A stretch of 64,000 nucleotides of DNA from Streptomyces macrolidinus (GCF_023887685.1 NZ_JAMWMR010000007.1:221525-285524), one strand, 5' to 3'; positions 1-9,930 are shown, counted from the stretch's first letter. The notes: generated by a model not told the origin, from the sequence alone. A program made the numbers and translations.

Positions 1-29
1 CCCTGCCCATAAGTCATGCGGCGCATCTT

Positions 30-252
30 AGGGCCTCTCGTTTGGATCATGCCGGGCTCGCGGGGTCTGGCACCGCTCCCCCAAGCTCTTCGAGCAGGGG
101 GGACCCCCAGCCGCGTTGTCGTCGGTTGGCAGGGCTCCGCCCTGCCGCCCTCCTCCGCCTTGCGATGCTCCCCCACTGCCTGAACGGCGTGGGAGGTGCC
201 CCCAGCACCAGACCCCGCTCCCTGATCCGGCCTGGTCCAAACGAAAGACCCT
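30..252. mobile_element. MITE-like palindromic repeat, copy 1
   Basis: Imperfect terminal inverted repeats bound this element: the left arm begins GGGCCTCTCGTTTGGATC and the right arm reads GTCCAAACGAAAGACCC. No coding sequence fits inside. Positions 74-110 match 49955-49991 in copy 2 with one mismatch, and 152-212 match 53593-53651 in copy 3 with one mismatch and a 2-base gap. A dispersed, non-autonomous, palindromic element is the simplest reading. It lies just upstream of the rplM promoter. I see no clear target-site duplication. Confidence 0.6.
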
Positions 253-278
253 GGACGGGCCGGTCCAGGGGTGCTGTT

Positions 279-307
279 TTGACCCGTACGGGCGCCCCCG
301 TTATCCT
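279..307 (+). promoter_or_regulatory. Probable promoter of rplM-rpsI
   Basis: A -35 box TTGACC (279-284) and a -10 box TATCCT (302-307) are separated by 17 bases, close to the principal sigma factor (HrdB) consensus of Streptomyces. The predicted start near 314 leaves a 5' untranslated leader of about 170 nt before rplM. The leader is G+C rich with short palindromic stretches, but I could not assign it to a known ribosomal-protein leader family. Confidence 0.6.
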
Positions 308-485
308 GGCTGTTCGTTATGTGTATTGGCTTGCTCATTCTCACGTGAGGGGCCCTTACACCGGTCCACCGGGCCGATGACCAGCGACCAGCACGCGGTT
401 TGCGTCACCGTGGTGCGGTCAGGGCTGTCGTGATCGTCTTCGGTGACCTTGTCTGGAACCTCACTGAAGAAGCGAAGGCCTAACT

Positions 486-929
486 GTGCGTACGTACAGC
501 CCCAAGCCCGGCGATGTGACGCGTCAGTGGCACGTCATCGACGCTCAGGACGTTGTCCTGGGTCGTCTCGCCACCACCGCCGCCACCCTGCTGCGCGGCA
601 AGCACAAGCCGATCTACGCGCCCCACGTGGACGCGGGTGACTTCGTCATCATCATCAACGCGGACAAGGTGCACCTGTCCGGCAACAAGCGGACCCAGAA
701 GATGGCGTACCGCCACTCCGGCTACCCGGGTGGTCTGCGTTCGGTCCGCTACGACGACCTGCTGAAGAACAACCCCGAGAAGGCCGTCGAGAAGGCCGTC
801 AAGGGCATGCTCCCCAAGAACACCCTCGGCCGTCAGATGCTCTCGAAGCTGAAGGTCTACTCGGGCGACCAGCACCCGCACGCTGCCCAGCAGCCGGTGC
901 CGTACGAGATCACCCAGGTCGCGCAGTAA
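486..929 (+). CDS. rplM: 50S ribosomal protein L13
   Basis: L13 of the large ribosomal subunit, an early-assembly protein that binds 23S rRNA. The 147-residue product begins [20 protein letters not shown] and carries the family pattern W.v.DA...LGRLA..A...LRGK. followed by the [11 protein letters not shown] segment and the HSGYPGG loop. Length is normal. The start is GTG, preceded by an A/G-rich tract (GAAGAAGCGAAGG). rpsI follows 43 bases downstream, the usual L13-S9 operon order in bacteria. Confidence 0.98.
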   Translation: MRTYSPKPGDVTRQWHVIDAQDVVLGRLATTAATLLRGKHKPIYAPHVDAGDFVIIINADKVHLSGNKRTQKMAYRHSGYPGGLRSVRYDDLLKNNPEKAVEKAVKGMLPKNTLGRQMLSKLKVYSGDQHPHAAQQPVPYEITQVAQ

Positions 930-972
930 GTCCGGCCCACCCCCTAAGACTGAAGAGAATCTGAGGAGAATC

Positions 973-1485
973 GTGGCCGAGACCACTGCCGAGCAGCCGC
1001 TCGAAGAGCTTGACATCGACAGCTACACCACCGAGACCGAGGTCCCGCTGGAGGGTGAGTACACCTCCGAGTCCATGGCCTCCCGCTTCGGTGAGCCCCA
1101 GCCGGCCGCCGGCCTGGGCCGCCGGAAGAACGCCATCGCCCGTGTCCGGATCGTTCCGGGCACCGGCAAGTGGAAGATCAACGGTCGCACCCTCGAGGAC
1201 TACTTCCCGAACAAGGTGCACCAGCAGGAAGTCAACGAGCCCTTCAAGGTGCTCGAGCTCGAGGGCCGTTACGACGTCATCGCCCGCATCGCGGGTGGCG
1301 GTGTCTCCGGTCAGGCCGGTGCGCTCCGTCTCGGTGTCGCCCGTGCGCTGAACGAGGCGGACGTCGACAACAACCGTGGCGCCCTGAAGAAGGCGGGCTT
1401 CCTCCGCCGCGACGACCGTGCGGTCGAGCGCAAGAAGGCCGGTCTGAAGAAGGCCCGCAAGGCTCCGCAGTACAGCAAGCGCTAA
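973..1485 (+). CDS. rpsI: 30S ribosomal protein S9
   Basis: S9 of the small subunit; its C-terminal tail reaches the decoding region near P-site tRNA. The core begins at about residue 48 ([17 protein letters not shown]) and ends with the basic tail [12 protein letters not shown]. The 170-residue length exceeds the roughly 130 of E. coli because of an acidic N-terminal extension of about 45 residues, typical of actinobacterial S9. The start is GTG after a GAGGAGA ribosome-binding site. It is the second gene of the rplM operon and is followed by two strong hairpins. Confidence 0.98.
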   Translation: MAETTAEQPLEELDIDSYTTETEVPLEGEYTSESMASRFGEPQPAAGLGRRKNAIARVRIVPGTGKWKINGRTLEDYFPNKVHQQEVNEPFKVLELEGRYDVIARIAGGGVSGQAGALRLGVARALNEADVDNNRGALKKAGFLRRDDRAVERKKAGLKKARKAPQYSKR

Positions 1486-1498
1486 ACCGCGTTTCGCT

Positions 1499-1572
1499 GC
1501 CCGCAGCAGGCTTCGTACCGCCTGCTGCGGGCAAACCGCCGCCCCGGCAGCACACTTCGTGCCGCCGGGGCG
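1499..1572 (+). terminator. Double hairpin terminator after rpsI
   Basis: Two consecutive stem-loops: a perfect 13-bp stem, GCCCGCAGCAGGC (1499-1511) with its complement at 1520-1532, then a second stem of 14 positions with one mismatch (1540-1553 with 1559-1572). There is no U tract, as is usual for Streptomyces terminators. They separate the ribosomal operon from glmM. Confidence 0.75.
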
Positions 1573-1746
1573 TACGTTTACCTGGGACGGTTGCTTGCCA
1601 CCGGCTTATGGAGCATTCCCGCGGGACGCGGAGCGCTCCATGCGCAAGCCTCGAAGACAGGGCCCTCGGACGATTGGTCGTACCCGGCTCCTGTCCGCAC
1701 ACTTGGCATGAGCCGCACATTCGCAGCAAGTTCGGAGGACACCACA

Positions 1747-3105
1747 GTGGGACGACTCTTCGGCACGGACGGCGTGCGCGGTGTCGCCAACGCGGATCTG
1801 ACGGCCGAGATGGCGCTCGGCCTCTCCGTGGCGGCGGCGCACGTACTGGCCGAGGCGGGCACCTTCGCGGGCCACCGGCCGACGGCGGTCGTCGGTCGCG
1901 ATCCGCGGGCGTCCGGGGAGTTCCTGGAAGCCGCCGTGGTGGCCGGTCTCGCGAGCGCGGGCGTGGACGTGCTCCGTGTCGGGGTGCTGCCCACCCCCGC
2001 CGTCGCCCATCTGACGGGCGCGCTCGGCGCGGACCTGGGCGTGATGCTCTCCGCCAGCCACAACGCCATGCCCGACAACGGCATCAAGTTCTTCGCCCGC
2101 GGCGGCCACAAGCTCGCCGACGAGCTGGAGGACCGGATCGAGTCCGTCTACGAGGAGCACCGCACCGGCGCCCCCTGGGACCGGCCCACGGGCGCCGGGG
2201 TCGGCCGGGTGCGCACGTACGACGAGGGCTTCGACCAGTACGTCTCCCACCTTCTGAAGGCCCTGCCGAACCGGCTCGACGGGCTCAAGATCGTCCTCGA
2301 CGAGGCGCACGGCGCCGCCGCCCGGGTCTCGCCCGAGGCCTTCTCGCGCGCGGGCGCGGAGGTCGTCACGATCGGCGCGGAGCCGGACGGCCTCAACATC
2401 AACGACGGTTGCGGCTCCACCCATCTGGAGCAACTGCGCGCCGCCGTCCTCGACCACGGTGCCGACCTCGGTATCGCGCACGACGGCGACGCGGACCGCT
2501 GCCTGGCCGTGGACCACACCGGCGAGGAGGTGGACGGCGACCAGATCCTGGCCGTGCTCGCGCTGGCCATGCGGGAACGTTCCACCCTGCGCTCCGACAC
2601 CGTCGTCGCGACCGTCATGTCCAACCTCGGCTTCAAGCTCGCGCTGGAGCGCGAGGGGCTGGAGCTGGTGCAGACCGCGGTCGGCGACCGCTATGTGCTG
2701 GAGGAGATGAAGGAGAAGGGCTACGCGCTCGGCGGCGAGCAGTCCGGCCACGTCATCATCCTCGACCACGCCACCACCGGTGACGGCACGCTGACCGGCC
2801 TGCTGCTGGCGGCGCGGATCGCCGAGACCGGCCGTACGCTCAGGGACCTCGCGTCCGTGATGGAGCGGCTGCCGCAGGTGCTGGTGAACGTCCCGGACGT
2901 GGACAAGTCCCGGGTGGGTACGTCCGTGGAGCTGGTGTCGGCGGTCACCGAGGCGGAGCGCGAGCTGGGGGCGACCGGGCGGGTGCTGCTGCGGCCCTCG
3001 GGCACGGAGCCGCTGGTGCGGGTCATGGTCGAGGCGGCCGACATCGACCAGGCGCGCTCGGTGGCCGGACGCCTGGCGGACACGGTGAAGTCGGCGCTCG
3101 GCTGA
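1747..3105 (+). CDS. glmM: Phosphoglucosamine mutase GlmM
   Basis: Converts glucosamine-6-phosphate to glucosamine-1-phosphate on the route to UDP-GlcNAc for peptidoglycan. The 452-residue protein starts [15 protein letters not shown], has the phosphoserine active-site loop SASHN (Ser near 104), the Mg-binding loop DGDADR (about 246-251) and the C-terminal phosphate loop [12 protein letters not shown]. The reading frame is open upstream to 1591, but GTG at 1747 gives the standard family N-terminus and follows a GGAGGAC site. With glmS at 5244, two steps of the amino-sugar pathway lie close together. Confidence 0.96.
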   Translation: MGRLFGTDGVRGVANADLTAEMALGLSVAAAHVLAEAGTFAGHRPTAVVGRDPRASGEFLEAAVVAGLASAGVDVLRVGVLPTPAVAHLTGALGADLGVMLSASHNAMPDNGIKFFARGGHKLADELEDRIESVYEEHRTGAPWDRPTGAGVGRVRTYDEGFDQYVSHLLKALPNRLDGLKIVLDEAHGAAARVSPEAFSRAGAEVVTIGAEPDGLNINDGCGSTHLEQLRAAVLDHGADLGIAHDGDADRCLAVDHTGEEVDGDQILAVLALAMRERSTLRSDTVVATVMSNLGFKLALEREGLELVQTAVGDRYVLEEMKEKGYALGGEQSGHVIILDHATTGDGTLTGLLLAARIAETGRTLRDLASVMERLPQVLVNVPDVDKSRVGTSVELVSAVTEAERELGATGRVLLRPSGTEPLVRVMVEAADIDQARSVAGRLADTVKSALG

Positions 3106-3119
3106 CACCTTCACGACTT

Positions 3120-3155
3120 CTCGGCACGCTCACCTCGCGGGGTGGGCGTGCCGAG
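3120..3155. terminator. Bidirectional terminator between glmM and coaA
   Basis: A 10-bp arm CTCGGCACGC (3120-3129) pairs with GCGTGCCGAG (3146-3155), with a further inner CACC/GGTG pairing. It lies between two convergent genes and can serve both strands. Confidence 0.8.
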
Positions 3156-3169
3156 TGCGTTCCGGCGGG

Positions 3170-4159
3170 CTACAGCTTGCGCAGGCTCAGCCGCTGGACC
3201 TTGTGGTCCGGCCCCTTGCGCAGCACCAGCGTGGCGCGGCCCCGGGTCGGGGCCACGTTCTCCAGCAGATTGGGCTTGTTGATGGTCCGCCAGGTCGTCC
3301 GGGCGTAGTCGAGCGCCTCCTCCTCGGAGACCTGGGTGTACTTGCGGAAGTACGAGGACGGGTTCTGGAAGGCGGTCAGACGGAGCTTGCGGAACCGGTT
3401 GAGATACCAGCGTTCGATGTCCTCGGGGCGGGCGTCGACGTACACGCTGAAGTCGAAGTAGTCCGCGAGGCCGACCCGGGTGCGGCCGTCCTTGCCGGGC
3501 AGGGCGGGCTGGAGCACGTTCAGGCCCTCGACGATGAGGATGTCCGGGCGACGGACCGTGAGGACCTGGTCGGGGACGATGTCGTAGATCAGATGCGAGT
3601 AGACGGGGGCCGTCACCTCGTCCTTGCCGGCCTTGATGTCGGCGACGAAGCGGGTCAGGGCGCGGCGGTCGTAGGACTCGGGGAAGCCCTTGCGGGACAT
3701 CAGGCCGCGGTCGCGCAGTTCCTCGGTGGGCAGCAGGAAGCCGTCCGTGGTGACCAGTTCCACGTGCGGGTGTTCGGGCCAGCGGGACAGCAGGGCCTGC
3801 AGCAGGCGGGCGACGGTCGACTTGCCGACCGCCACCGAGCCGGCGACGCCTATGACGAAGGGCGTGCCGGACTGGGAGCCCTGTTCGCCGAGGAAGGTGT
3901 TCAGGGCGCCTCTGAGGCCGTCCGTGGCCTTCACATAGAGATTGAGCAGCCGGGACAGCGGCAGATAGATGTCGCGCACCTCGTCGAGGTCGATGACATC
4001 GCCCAGACCGCGCAGCTTCTCGACCTCCTCGGCGGTCAGCGGCAGCGGCGTCTTGTCGCGCAGCGCGCTCCACTCGGCACGGGTGAGGTCGACGTAGGGA
4101 GTCGCCTCCGGCCTGGACCGGTGGGCGCTCCGGGGCATCGAGGGGACCGGAGAGATCAC
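3170..4159 (-). CDS. coaA: Pantothenate kinase, type I (CoaA)
   Basis: Phosphorylates pantothenate, the first step of coenzyme A synthesis. The 329-residue product has the P-loop [17 protein letters not shown] near residues 103-119, the VTTDGFLLP strand, and the C-terminal [20 protein letters not shown] segment of bacterial type I kinases, normally feedback-inhibited by CoA. The start is GTG at 4159. The bases TAACAAT lie 5 nt before it, so the message may be leaderless; an in-frame ATG at 4138 is an alternative. Convergent with glmM and divergent from the lipoprotein gene. Confidence 0.95.
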   Translation of the reverse strand: MISPVPSMPRSAHRSRPEATPYVDLTRAEWSALRDKTPLPLTAEEVEKLRGLGDVIDLDEVRDIYLPLSRLLNLYVKATDGLRGALNTFLGEQGSQSGTPFVIGVAGSVAVGKSTVARLLQALLSRWPEHPHVELVTTDGFLLPTEELRDRGLMSRKGFPESYDRRALTRFVADIKAGKDEVTAPVYSHLIYDIVPDQVLTVRRPDILIVEGLNVLQPALPGKDGRTRVGLADYFDFSVYVDARPEDIERWYLNRFRKLRLTAFQNPSSYFRKYTQVSEEEALDYARTTWRTINKPNLLENVAPTRGRATLVLRKGPDHKVQRLSLRKL

Positions 4160-4276
4160 AGTCCATTGTTAACGGAGTTCGAACGGGTGGCCGCGTGGGC
4201 TGCGTCACGCCGGGGCGCGCGGGCGGGCTCGCGGTGGCCGGACGATGGCTGGACGAGGTGGCCGGGCGATATGAAT

Positions 4277-4306
4277 TTGATCATCTGACGGTAAGTAGGG
4301 CATAAA
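4277..4306 (+). promoter_or_regulatory. Probable promoter of the 4364 lipoprotein gene
   Basis: TTGATC (4277-4282), an 18-base spacer, then CATAAA (4301-4306). It lies in the 204-base divergent space between coaA and the lipoprotein gene, in a locally A+T-rich patch unusual for this genome. Confidence 0.4.
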
Positions 4307-4363
4307 GGGGACGCAAAGCGTGCGGGGGGAATCCGCAGGCACGAACAGAGAGAACGCCCTTCC

Positions 4364-5146
4364 ATGAGAACCATCGCCGTCCGTCGTACCGCTCTCGCCG
4401 CCTCCGCCGCGGCCCTCGCGCTGCTCGCCACCGCGTGCGGATCCTCCGACAGCGAGGGCAAGAGCGACGACGCGAAGGCGGCCCAGGCGGAGAAGAGCCC
4501 CTCCGCCGCGCCCGCCAAGGCGCTGAGCGCTGCGGAGCTGGAGAAGGCCGCGCTCGCCCAGGCGGACGTCAAGAGCGGCAAGGTCATCACCAAGGTCGTG
4601 CCGGGGGACGACCTCGCGCAGGACAAGGTGACGTCGGACGACGCGGCGTGCACCCCGCTCGCGTACGTCGCGGCGGCCACGTATCTCGGCAAGCCCGCGG
4701 CCACGGTGAAGCGCACGTGGACCGGCGACGCCAAGAAGGCCGGGGCGGGGGCCAGTGACGAGGAGAAGATGCTGGCCGTCGCCAACTACGCGAAGGCCGT
4801 CGAGACGCTCACCAGCTACGACAACGGCGGCGCCGAGCAGGCGATGAAGGACCTGAAGACGGCCGTCGGGAAGTGCTCCGGTGGCTTCTCCTACACCGCG
4901 AACGGCACGAAGACGAAGGTCGTGAAGGTGGCGACGACCGAGGAGCCCGGCGGCGCCGACGAGGCGCTGGCCCTGACGCTGACGGTGGACGCCGACGGGG
5001 TCAAGGCGCCGGTGAAGGCCGTGGTGGTCCGCAAGGGTGCCACGCTCGCCTCCTTCCCCGCCATCAACATCACCTCCCTCGCCACCGGCAAGGACTTCGC
5101 CTTCCCGACGCAGATCGTCGACGCCCAGCTCGCCAAGCTCGGCTGA
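4364..5146 (+). CDS. Secreted lipoprotein of unknown function
   Basis: The 260-residue protein has a signal peptide with basic n-region (MRTIAVRR), an Ala/Leu-rich core and the lipobox LLATACGSS, so Cys25 or nearby would be lipidated and the protein anchored outside the membrane. The mature part is Lys/Asp/Ala-rich, with two cysteines (near residues 110 and 170) that could form a disulfide, and ends with a segment resembling small Streptomyces lipoproteins. No catalytic motif is recognised. It sits alone between coaA and glmS. Confidence 0.85.
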   Translation: MRTIAVRRTALAASAAALALLATACGSSDSEGKSDDAKAAQAEKSPSAAPAKALSAAELEKAALAQADVKSGKVITKVVPGDDLAQDKVTSDDAACTPLAYVAAATYLGKPAATVKRTWTGDAKKAGAGASDEEKMLAVANYAKAVETLTSYDNGGAEQAMKDLKTAVGKCSGGFSYTANGTKTKVVKVATTEEPGGADEALALTLTVDADGVKAPVKAVVVRKGATLASFPAINITSLATGKDFAFPTQIVDAQLAKLG

Positions 5147-5243
5147 TCGGGTCGGCTTCCCCGGCCTCGCGTGCGCTGGGAATTTCCGAATTCGGGCAGG
5201 CTTCGGGAGGTCGGGGTGCCGCACTGACCGTAGGCTGCGGCAC

Positions 5244-7091
5244 ATGTGCGGAATCGTGGGATACGTGGGGCCGCAGTCGGCGCTCGACGTGGTCGTGGCG
5301 GGACTGAAGCGGTTGGAGTACCGGGGGTACGACTCGGCGGGCGTGGCCGTCCTCGCGGACGGCGGCCTGGCCTCGGCCAAGAAGGCCGGGAAGCTGGTCA
5401 ACCTGGAGAAGGAGCTGGCGGACCGGCCGCTGCCGACCGGTCCCACCGGCATCGGACACACCCGGTGGGCCACCCATGGCTCCCCGACCGACGCCAACGC
5501 GCATCCGCATCTCGACAACGCGGGCCGGGTCGCCGTCGTCCACAACGGCATCATCGAGAACTTCGCGGTGCTGCGGGCCGAGCTGGAGGAGCGCGGCCAC
5601 GTCCTCGCCTCCGAGACGGACACCGAGGTCGTCGCGCATCTGCTCGCCGAGGAGTTCTCGGTGACCGAGGACCTCGCGGAGGCGATGCGGCTGGTGTGCG
5701 GTCGGCTGGAGGGCGCGTTCACCCTGGTCGCGGTGCACGCGGACGCGCCGGACGTGGTCGTGGGCGCCCGGCGGAACTCGCCGCTCGTGGTCGGTGTCGG
5801 GGAGGGCGAGGCGTTCCTCGCCTCGGACGTGGCGGCGTTCATCGCCCATACGCGCTCCGCGATCGAACTGGGCCAGGACCAGGTGGTGGAGCTGCGCCGG
5901 GACGGCGTGACGGTCACCGGCTTCGACGGACGGCCCGCCGACGTCCGCAGCTTCCATGTCGACTGGGACGTCTCGGCCGCCGAGAAGGGCGGCTACGACT
6001 ACTTCATGCTCAAGGAGATCGCCGAGCAGCCCAAGGCGGTCGCCGACACCCTGCTCGGCCGGATCGACGCGGCCGGTTCGCTGTGCCTGGACGAGCTGCG
6101 GATCTCCGCCGCCGAACTGCGCGAGGTCGACAAGGTGGTGATCGTGGCGTGCGGGACCGCCTTCCACGCCGGGCTCATCGCCAAGTACGCCATCGAGCAC
6201 TGGACCCGCATCCCCTGCGAGGTCGAGCTGGCCAGCGAGTTCCGCTACCGGGACCCGATCCTCGACTCGCGCTCGCTGGTCGTCGCCATCTCCCAGTCCG
6301 GCGAGACCATGGACACGCTGATGGCGCTGCGGCATGCCCGTGAGCAGGGCTCCAGGGTGCTGGCGATCTGCAACACCAACGGCTCCACGATTCCCCGCGA
6401 GTCGGACGCCGTGCTGTACACGCACGCGGGCCCGGAGGTCGCGGTCGCGTCGACGAAGGCGTTCCTGACGCAGCTCGTCGCCTGCTATCTGGTGGCCCTG
6501 TATCTGGGGCAGGTGCGCGGCACGAAGTGGGGCGACGAGATCGGGGCCGTCATCCGCGATCTGTCGAAGATCTCCCACGAGGTCGAGCGGGTCCTCGAAA
6601 CCATGGAGCCGGTACGGGAGTTGGCGCGCTCGCTCGCCGGGAAGAACACCGTGCTGTTCCTGGGGCGGCATGTGGGCTACCCGGTGGCGCTGGAAGGCGC
6701 CCTGAAGCTCAAGGAGTTGGCGTACATGCACGCCGAGGGCTTCGCGGCGGGCGAGTTGAAGCACGGGCCGATCGCACTGATCGAAGAGGACCTGCCGGTG
6801 GTGGTCGTGGTGCCGTCGCCGCGTGGTCGCTCGGTCCTGCACGACAAGATCGTTTCGAACATCCAGGAGATCCGGGCGAGGGGCGCCCGCACGATCGTGA
6901 TCGCGGAGGAGGGCGACGAGACCGTGGTCCCGTACGCCGACCACCTGATCCGTATCCCGGCGACCCCGACCCTGCTCCAGCCGCTGGTGGCGACGGTGCC
7001 GCTCCAGGTCTTCGCCTGCGAACTGGCCACGGCCCGGGGCAACGAGGTGGACCAGCCGCGCAACCTGGCGAAGTCGGTGACGGTGGAGTAG
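5244..7091 (+). CDS. glmS: Glutamine-fructose-6-phosphate aminotransferase (GlmS)
   Basis: Makes glucosamine-6-phosphate from fructose-6-phosphate and glutamine, the committed step to UDP-GlcNAc. The product (615 residues, standard length) begins MCGIVGYVG; Cys2 becomes the N-terminal nucleophile of the glutaminase domain, which forces the start at 5244. Two SIS sugar-isomerase domains follow (about 285-425 and 455-600), and the end DQPRNLAKSVTVE is the family C-terminus. TAGGCT lies 7 bases before the ATG with no Shine-Dalgarno, suggesting a leaderless mRNA. I see no glmS ribozyme; the gap from the previous gene is only 97 bases. Confidence 0.96.
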   Translation: MCGIVGYVGPQSALDVVVAGLKRLEYRGYDSAGVAVLADGGLASAKKAGKLVNLEKELADRPLPTGPTGIGHTRWATHGSPTDANAHPHLDNAGRVAVVHNGIIENFAVLRAELEERGHVLASETDTEVVAHLLAEEFSVTEDLAEAMRLVCGRLEGAFTLVAVHADAPDVVVGARRNSPLVVGVGEGEAFLASDVAAFIAHTRSAIELGQDQVVELRRDGVTVTGFDGRPADVRSFHVDWDVSAAEKGGYDYFMLKEIAEQPKAVADTLLGRIDAAGSLCLDELRISAAELREVDKVVIVACGTAFHAGLIAKYAIEHWTRIPCEVELASEFRYRDPILDSRSLVVAISQSGETMDTLMALRHAREQGSRVLAICNTNGSTIPRESDAVLYTHAGPEVAVASTKAFLTQLVACYLVALYLGQVRGTKWGDEIGAVIRDLSKISHEVERVLETMEPVRELARSLAGKNTVLFLGRHVGYPVALEGALKLKELAYMHAEGFAAGELKHGPIALIEEDLPVVVVVPSPRGRSVLHDKIVSNIQEIRARGARTIVIAEEGDETVVPYADHLIRIPATPTLLQPLVATVPLQVFACELATARGNEVDQPRNLAKSVTVE

Positions 7092-7100
7092 CGAGCCGAC

Positions 7101-7128
7101 GCCCGGCCCCCGGAAGCCGGGGCCGGGC
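7101..7128. terminator. Bidirectional terminator after glmS
   Basis: GCCCGGCCCC (7101-7110) pairs with GGGGCCGGGC (7119-7128) around an 8-base loop, between two convergent genes. Confidence 0.8.
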
Positions 7129-7139
7129 GAGGTCCGTGC

Positions 7140-8930
7140 TCAGCCGCGCGCGTCCTGGGCGCGGCGGTACGCCCGATGGGTGTAGTAGGCCAGCATGGCG
7201 CCCGGCACGATCGCGCGGGCGAGGTAGTACCACGCCGGGTGCTCCGCGTCGGACGCGTCGAGGGCGGCGGTCAGGATCGCCAGGACGAACACCACGTCCA
7301 GCACCACCATGCCGATGAGCCCGAGCGGCCATCTCCGCGCCGCCTTGCCGCCGTCGGCGTTCCCGGCCGCCCGCGCGCCGCTCTGCCGCTCGCGCGGGCG
7401 CGGGATCCGTTCCGGGTCACGGGCCGGCAGGGGGACGACCAGCTCGGCGGGGACGGCCGCGTCCAGCGCCGCGATCCGCTGGGCCGTCACACCCCGGAAC
7501 AGGGTGGGCTCGATGGCCACGCGGAAGCCGTCGAGGCCGGTCAGTTCGCGGGCCCCGTCGGGGCGGGCGGTCATCGCGGCGCAGGAGTGGAACCGCACGG
7601 TGACCGGGCCGCCCGGCAGCAGCAGACTCACGCCCTGCTCGCCGATGACCAGCGTGACGTCGTCGTCCTCCAGCGAGGGGTGCCGGGTGCCGACGACCGG
7701 TGTCGAGGAGTACTGCGGGGCGGGCGTGAACCCCGCCCATTCGGCCTCCTGGGTGGGCACTTGGAGCAGCGCGCCGTCCCACACCTCGCGCGCGACCTCG
7801 CGCAGATCCGCGACCGTGACCGCGTTCAGCTCGGCCTTGTGCTGCTCGGGGGAGAGCAGCCGGTGGCCGAGCAGCAGGCTGAGCGCGTACGTCGGCAGCA
7901 GGGCGGCGCCGAGGTCGGGGGTGTCGTACATCTTGAGCATCTTGCCGCGTACGGCGTCCAGTTCGGCCTGCTCGATACGGCCCGCGCGCAGCCGGGCGAG
8001 CGTGTCGACGAACCCGCCGACCACCGCCGCCTGCTTCCGGGGCAACGCGTCGGCGTACGCGGTGAGCGTGGCGAAGTCCGCGTCGCGCGGGCTGTAGTCG
8101 GCGTCGGCCGTGTACGAGTAGCCGCCCTCCTGTCGCAGATCCTGGTAGAGGGCGCGGCCGAGGACGTCGGTGAAGACGGCCGCCGCGGTGGTGCGGCGCA
8201 GGACCGAGGTGAGGACGACATGGCCGTCCTCGCCGCGGATGTAGGCGGGCGTGACGGGCAGCGCGCTGGACGGGGCCGGTGCCGGGATGCGGCGGCCGGC
8301 GGGCAGCGTGAGGTCCAGGCCGTCCGGTACGTGGTCGCTGGTGATCCACAGCACCGCGTTGTCCCGGGTGAAGCGGGTCTCGGCCCACTGCCGTACCTCG
8401 TCGGCGGTCAGCCGCAGGGTGCCGAGTTCGTCGTAGCTGGACAGGCCGTAGCCCTGGGCGCCGTAACGCCACAGCGGCATCGGGGTGCCCGGACCCGCGC
8501 CGCGCCCCGCGGCCTCGGTGCGGAGGATCTCCTTCTCCGTCTCCAGCCGGTCCAGCGGCAGGTCGCGCAGCGCCGCGCAGACGGCGTTGAGATACGCGAC
8601 GACCTCCGCCTCGCTGCCGGTGACGTGGAAGAGGGTGTACGCGTTCGCCGTGGCGCCGTTGTAGTGCAGGTCGGACAGGCCGAGGCGGTGCAGGGCGAGG
8701 TGTTCGACGAGGTGGGTGATGCCGGAGGTGGGCAGGGTCTCGTCGGCCCGGCCCACGCGGAAGAAGAGACCGGCGGTGATCTCGCCGGGGCGCGGAGCGT
8801 GGAGGACGGGAACGCCCTGGGCGGTGGTGTGGGCGATCAGGCCGTCGAGGGCGGCGAGTTCGGCACCGTCGGGTCGGCCCGCGGTCGTGTCGTCCACGGT
8901 CGTCCGGTCATACGCGTCATACGTGGTCAT
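7140..8930 (-). CDS. M16-family (pitrilysin-like) peptidase fused to a C-terminal membrane domain
   Basis: The 596-residue protein has an inverted zinc motif HLVEH (His73, Glu76, His77) in the place of the HxxEH of M16 peptidases, followed by the downstream acidic helix (ETEKEILRTEA, near 130-140) expected to supply the third ligand. The second half-domain includes ALYQDLRQEGGYSYTADADY, like the M16 R/Y region. After about residue 500 there is a basic linker and two predicted membrane helices (WPLGLIGMVVLDVVFVLAIL and WYYLARAIVPGAMLAYYTH). There is no signal peptide, so the peptidase part would be cytoplasmic. Only one M16 unit pair is present. Substrate unknown. Confidence 0.75.
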   Translation of the reverse strand: MTTYDAYDRTTVDDTTAGRPDGAELAALDGLIAHTTAQGVPVLHAPRPGEITAGLFFRVGRADETLPTSGITHLVEHLALHRLGLSDLHYNGATANAYTLFHVTGSEAEVVAYLNAVCAALRDLPLDRLETEKEILRTEAAGRGAGPGTPMPLWRYGAQGYGLSSYDELGTLRLTADEVRQWAETRFTRDNAVLWITSDHVPDGLDLTLPAGRRIPAPAPSSALPVTPAYIRGEDGHVVLTSVLRRTTAAAVFTDVLGRALYQDLRQEGGYSYTADADYSPRDADFATLTAYADALPRKQAAVVGGFVDTLARLRAGRIEQAELDAVRGKMLKMYDTPDLGAALLPTYALSLLLGHRLLSPEQHKAELNAVTVADLREVAREVWDGALLQVPTQEAEWAGFTPAPQYSSTPVVGTRHPSLEDDDVTLVIGEQGVSLLLPGGPVTVRFHSCAAMTARPDGARELTGLDGFRVAIEPTLFRGVTAQRIAALDAAVPAELVVPLPARDPERIPRPRERQSGARAAGNADGGKAARRWPLGLIGMVVLDVVFVLAILTAALDASDAEHPAWYYLARAIVPGAMLAYYTHRAYRRAQDARG

Positions 8931-8949
8931 CTGTCCGTCGTCCTCCCTC

Positions 8950-9930
8950 TCAGAGCGTCGCCAGCGCGGCCTTGCGGAACTTCATGAACCGGCTCTGCCA
9001 GTTGCCCAGGTACTGCCACGAGGACTCGGAGGCCATCGAGCCCAGGGCGGCGAAGTGCCGGGCGGCGTCCTCGAGATGGCCGCCGAGCGAGAAGGCGAGG
9101 GCGAAGGTGCTGTGGCCGGTGATCCAGTGCCAGTCCTGGCGGTAGGCCGAGTGCAGCACGGAGACCAGGGCGGCGTGGCGCAGGTCGTCACGGACGGGTA
9201 CGCCGTGCATGTACGCCGTCGCCTCGCTGTCCTCCAGCTCCAGCCAGTGCTCGATATGGGCCTCGGCGACCAGGATCCCGGCGTGCGAGCCGTCCGGCGC
9301 GGAGGCCGCGCACTCCTGGGCGAAGCCGTGCGCGGCCTCCCAGGAACCGCCCCACTTGGGGCACACCTGCTGGAGCAACTGCGTCTGCGCGCTGAAGTGG
9401 TGGGGGTGATGGGCGGACAGCCGGTCGTAGCGGCGCCGGGCCTCGGACTGCCCCAGTTGCAGACCGCGGGCGAGGGTGATGCGGGACGTCCAGGCGGGGG
9501 CGTACGCGGGCTGCTCCGCGCAGACCTCGATCAGCAACTGCTCGGCCTTGCGCAGCCAGGAGTGGAACCGGTCGAACTGGTCCCGCGAGACGTGCTCGGC
9601 ACGGGCACCACTGCGGATCTCCCAGCCGATGCGGATGTACCGCTCGGCCAGCAGCGTGCGCGCCAGCGGGTCGCCGGGCAGGGCCGCCACGGCCTTCTCC
9701 AGGTAGGTCTCGGTCCCGGCGATGCCGCCGAACGCGCCGACGGCGACGGAGGTCTTGTCGACGGAGTCGAGCCCGGCGAAGAAGTCCTGGGTGGCCGCCC
9801 AGTCACCGGCCCGGGCCGCGGTGCGCAGCGGGGCGAGTCCGGGATGCGCGTCGAACGGGTCGGTCACCAGCGCCGAGGCCCGCTCGGCTCTGCCCCCGTC
9901 GCCCTCTCCGCCGCCGCTGCTCCTGCTCAT
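8950..9930 (-). CDS. Hypothetical protein with helical-repeat character
   Basis: A 326-residue soluble protein, mostly alpha-helical, with repeated patterns of small residues every 30 to 40 positions (for example PLRTAARAGDWAATQDFF and ETYLEKAVAALPGDPLAR) that resemble TPR-type repeats. The start chosen is the ATG at 9930 (MSRSSGGGEGDGG); the frame is open 81 bases further upstream. It lies 19 bases downstream of the M16-like gene start on the same strand, so the two may be cotranscribed. Such proteins are common in Streptomyces but I know of no assigned function. Confidence 0.75.
   Translation of the reverse strand: MSRSSGGGEGDGGRAERASALVTDPFDAHPGLAPLRTAARAGDWAATQDFFAGLDSVDKTSVAVGAFGGIAGTETYLEKAVAALPGDPLARTLLAERYIRIGWEIRSGARAEHVSRDQFDRFHSWLRKAEQLLIEVCAEQPAYAPAWTSRITLARGLQLGQSEARRRYDRLSAHHPHHFSAQTQLLQQVCPKWGGSWEAAHGFAQECAASAPDGSHAGILVAEAHIEHWLELEDSEATAYMHGVPVRDDLRHAALVSVLHSAYRQDWHWITGHSTFALAFSLGGHLEDAARHFAALGSMASESSWQYLGNWQSRFMKFRKAALATL

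Noticed and set aside
1170..2783. Long open frame of 537 codons overlapping rpsI and glmM
   Set aside because: Arg/Gly/Pro-rich shadow frame, typical in high-GC DNA; the other frame holds clear rpsI and glmM sequences.
5147..5243. glmS ribozyme
   Set aside because: The gap is 97 bases, with no ribozyme core; this ribozyme is known mainly from Firmicutes.
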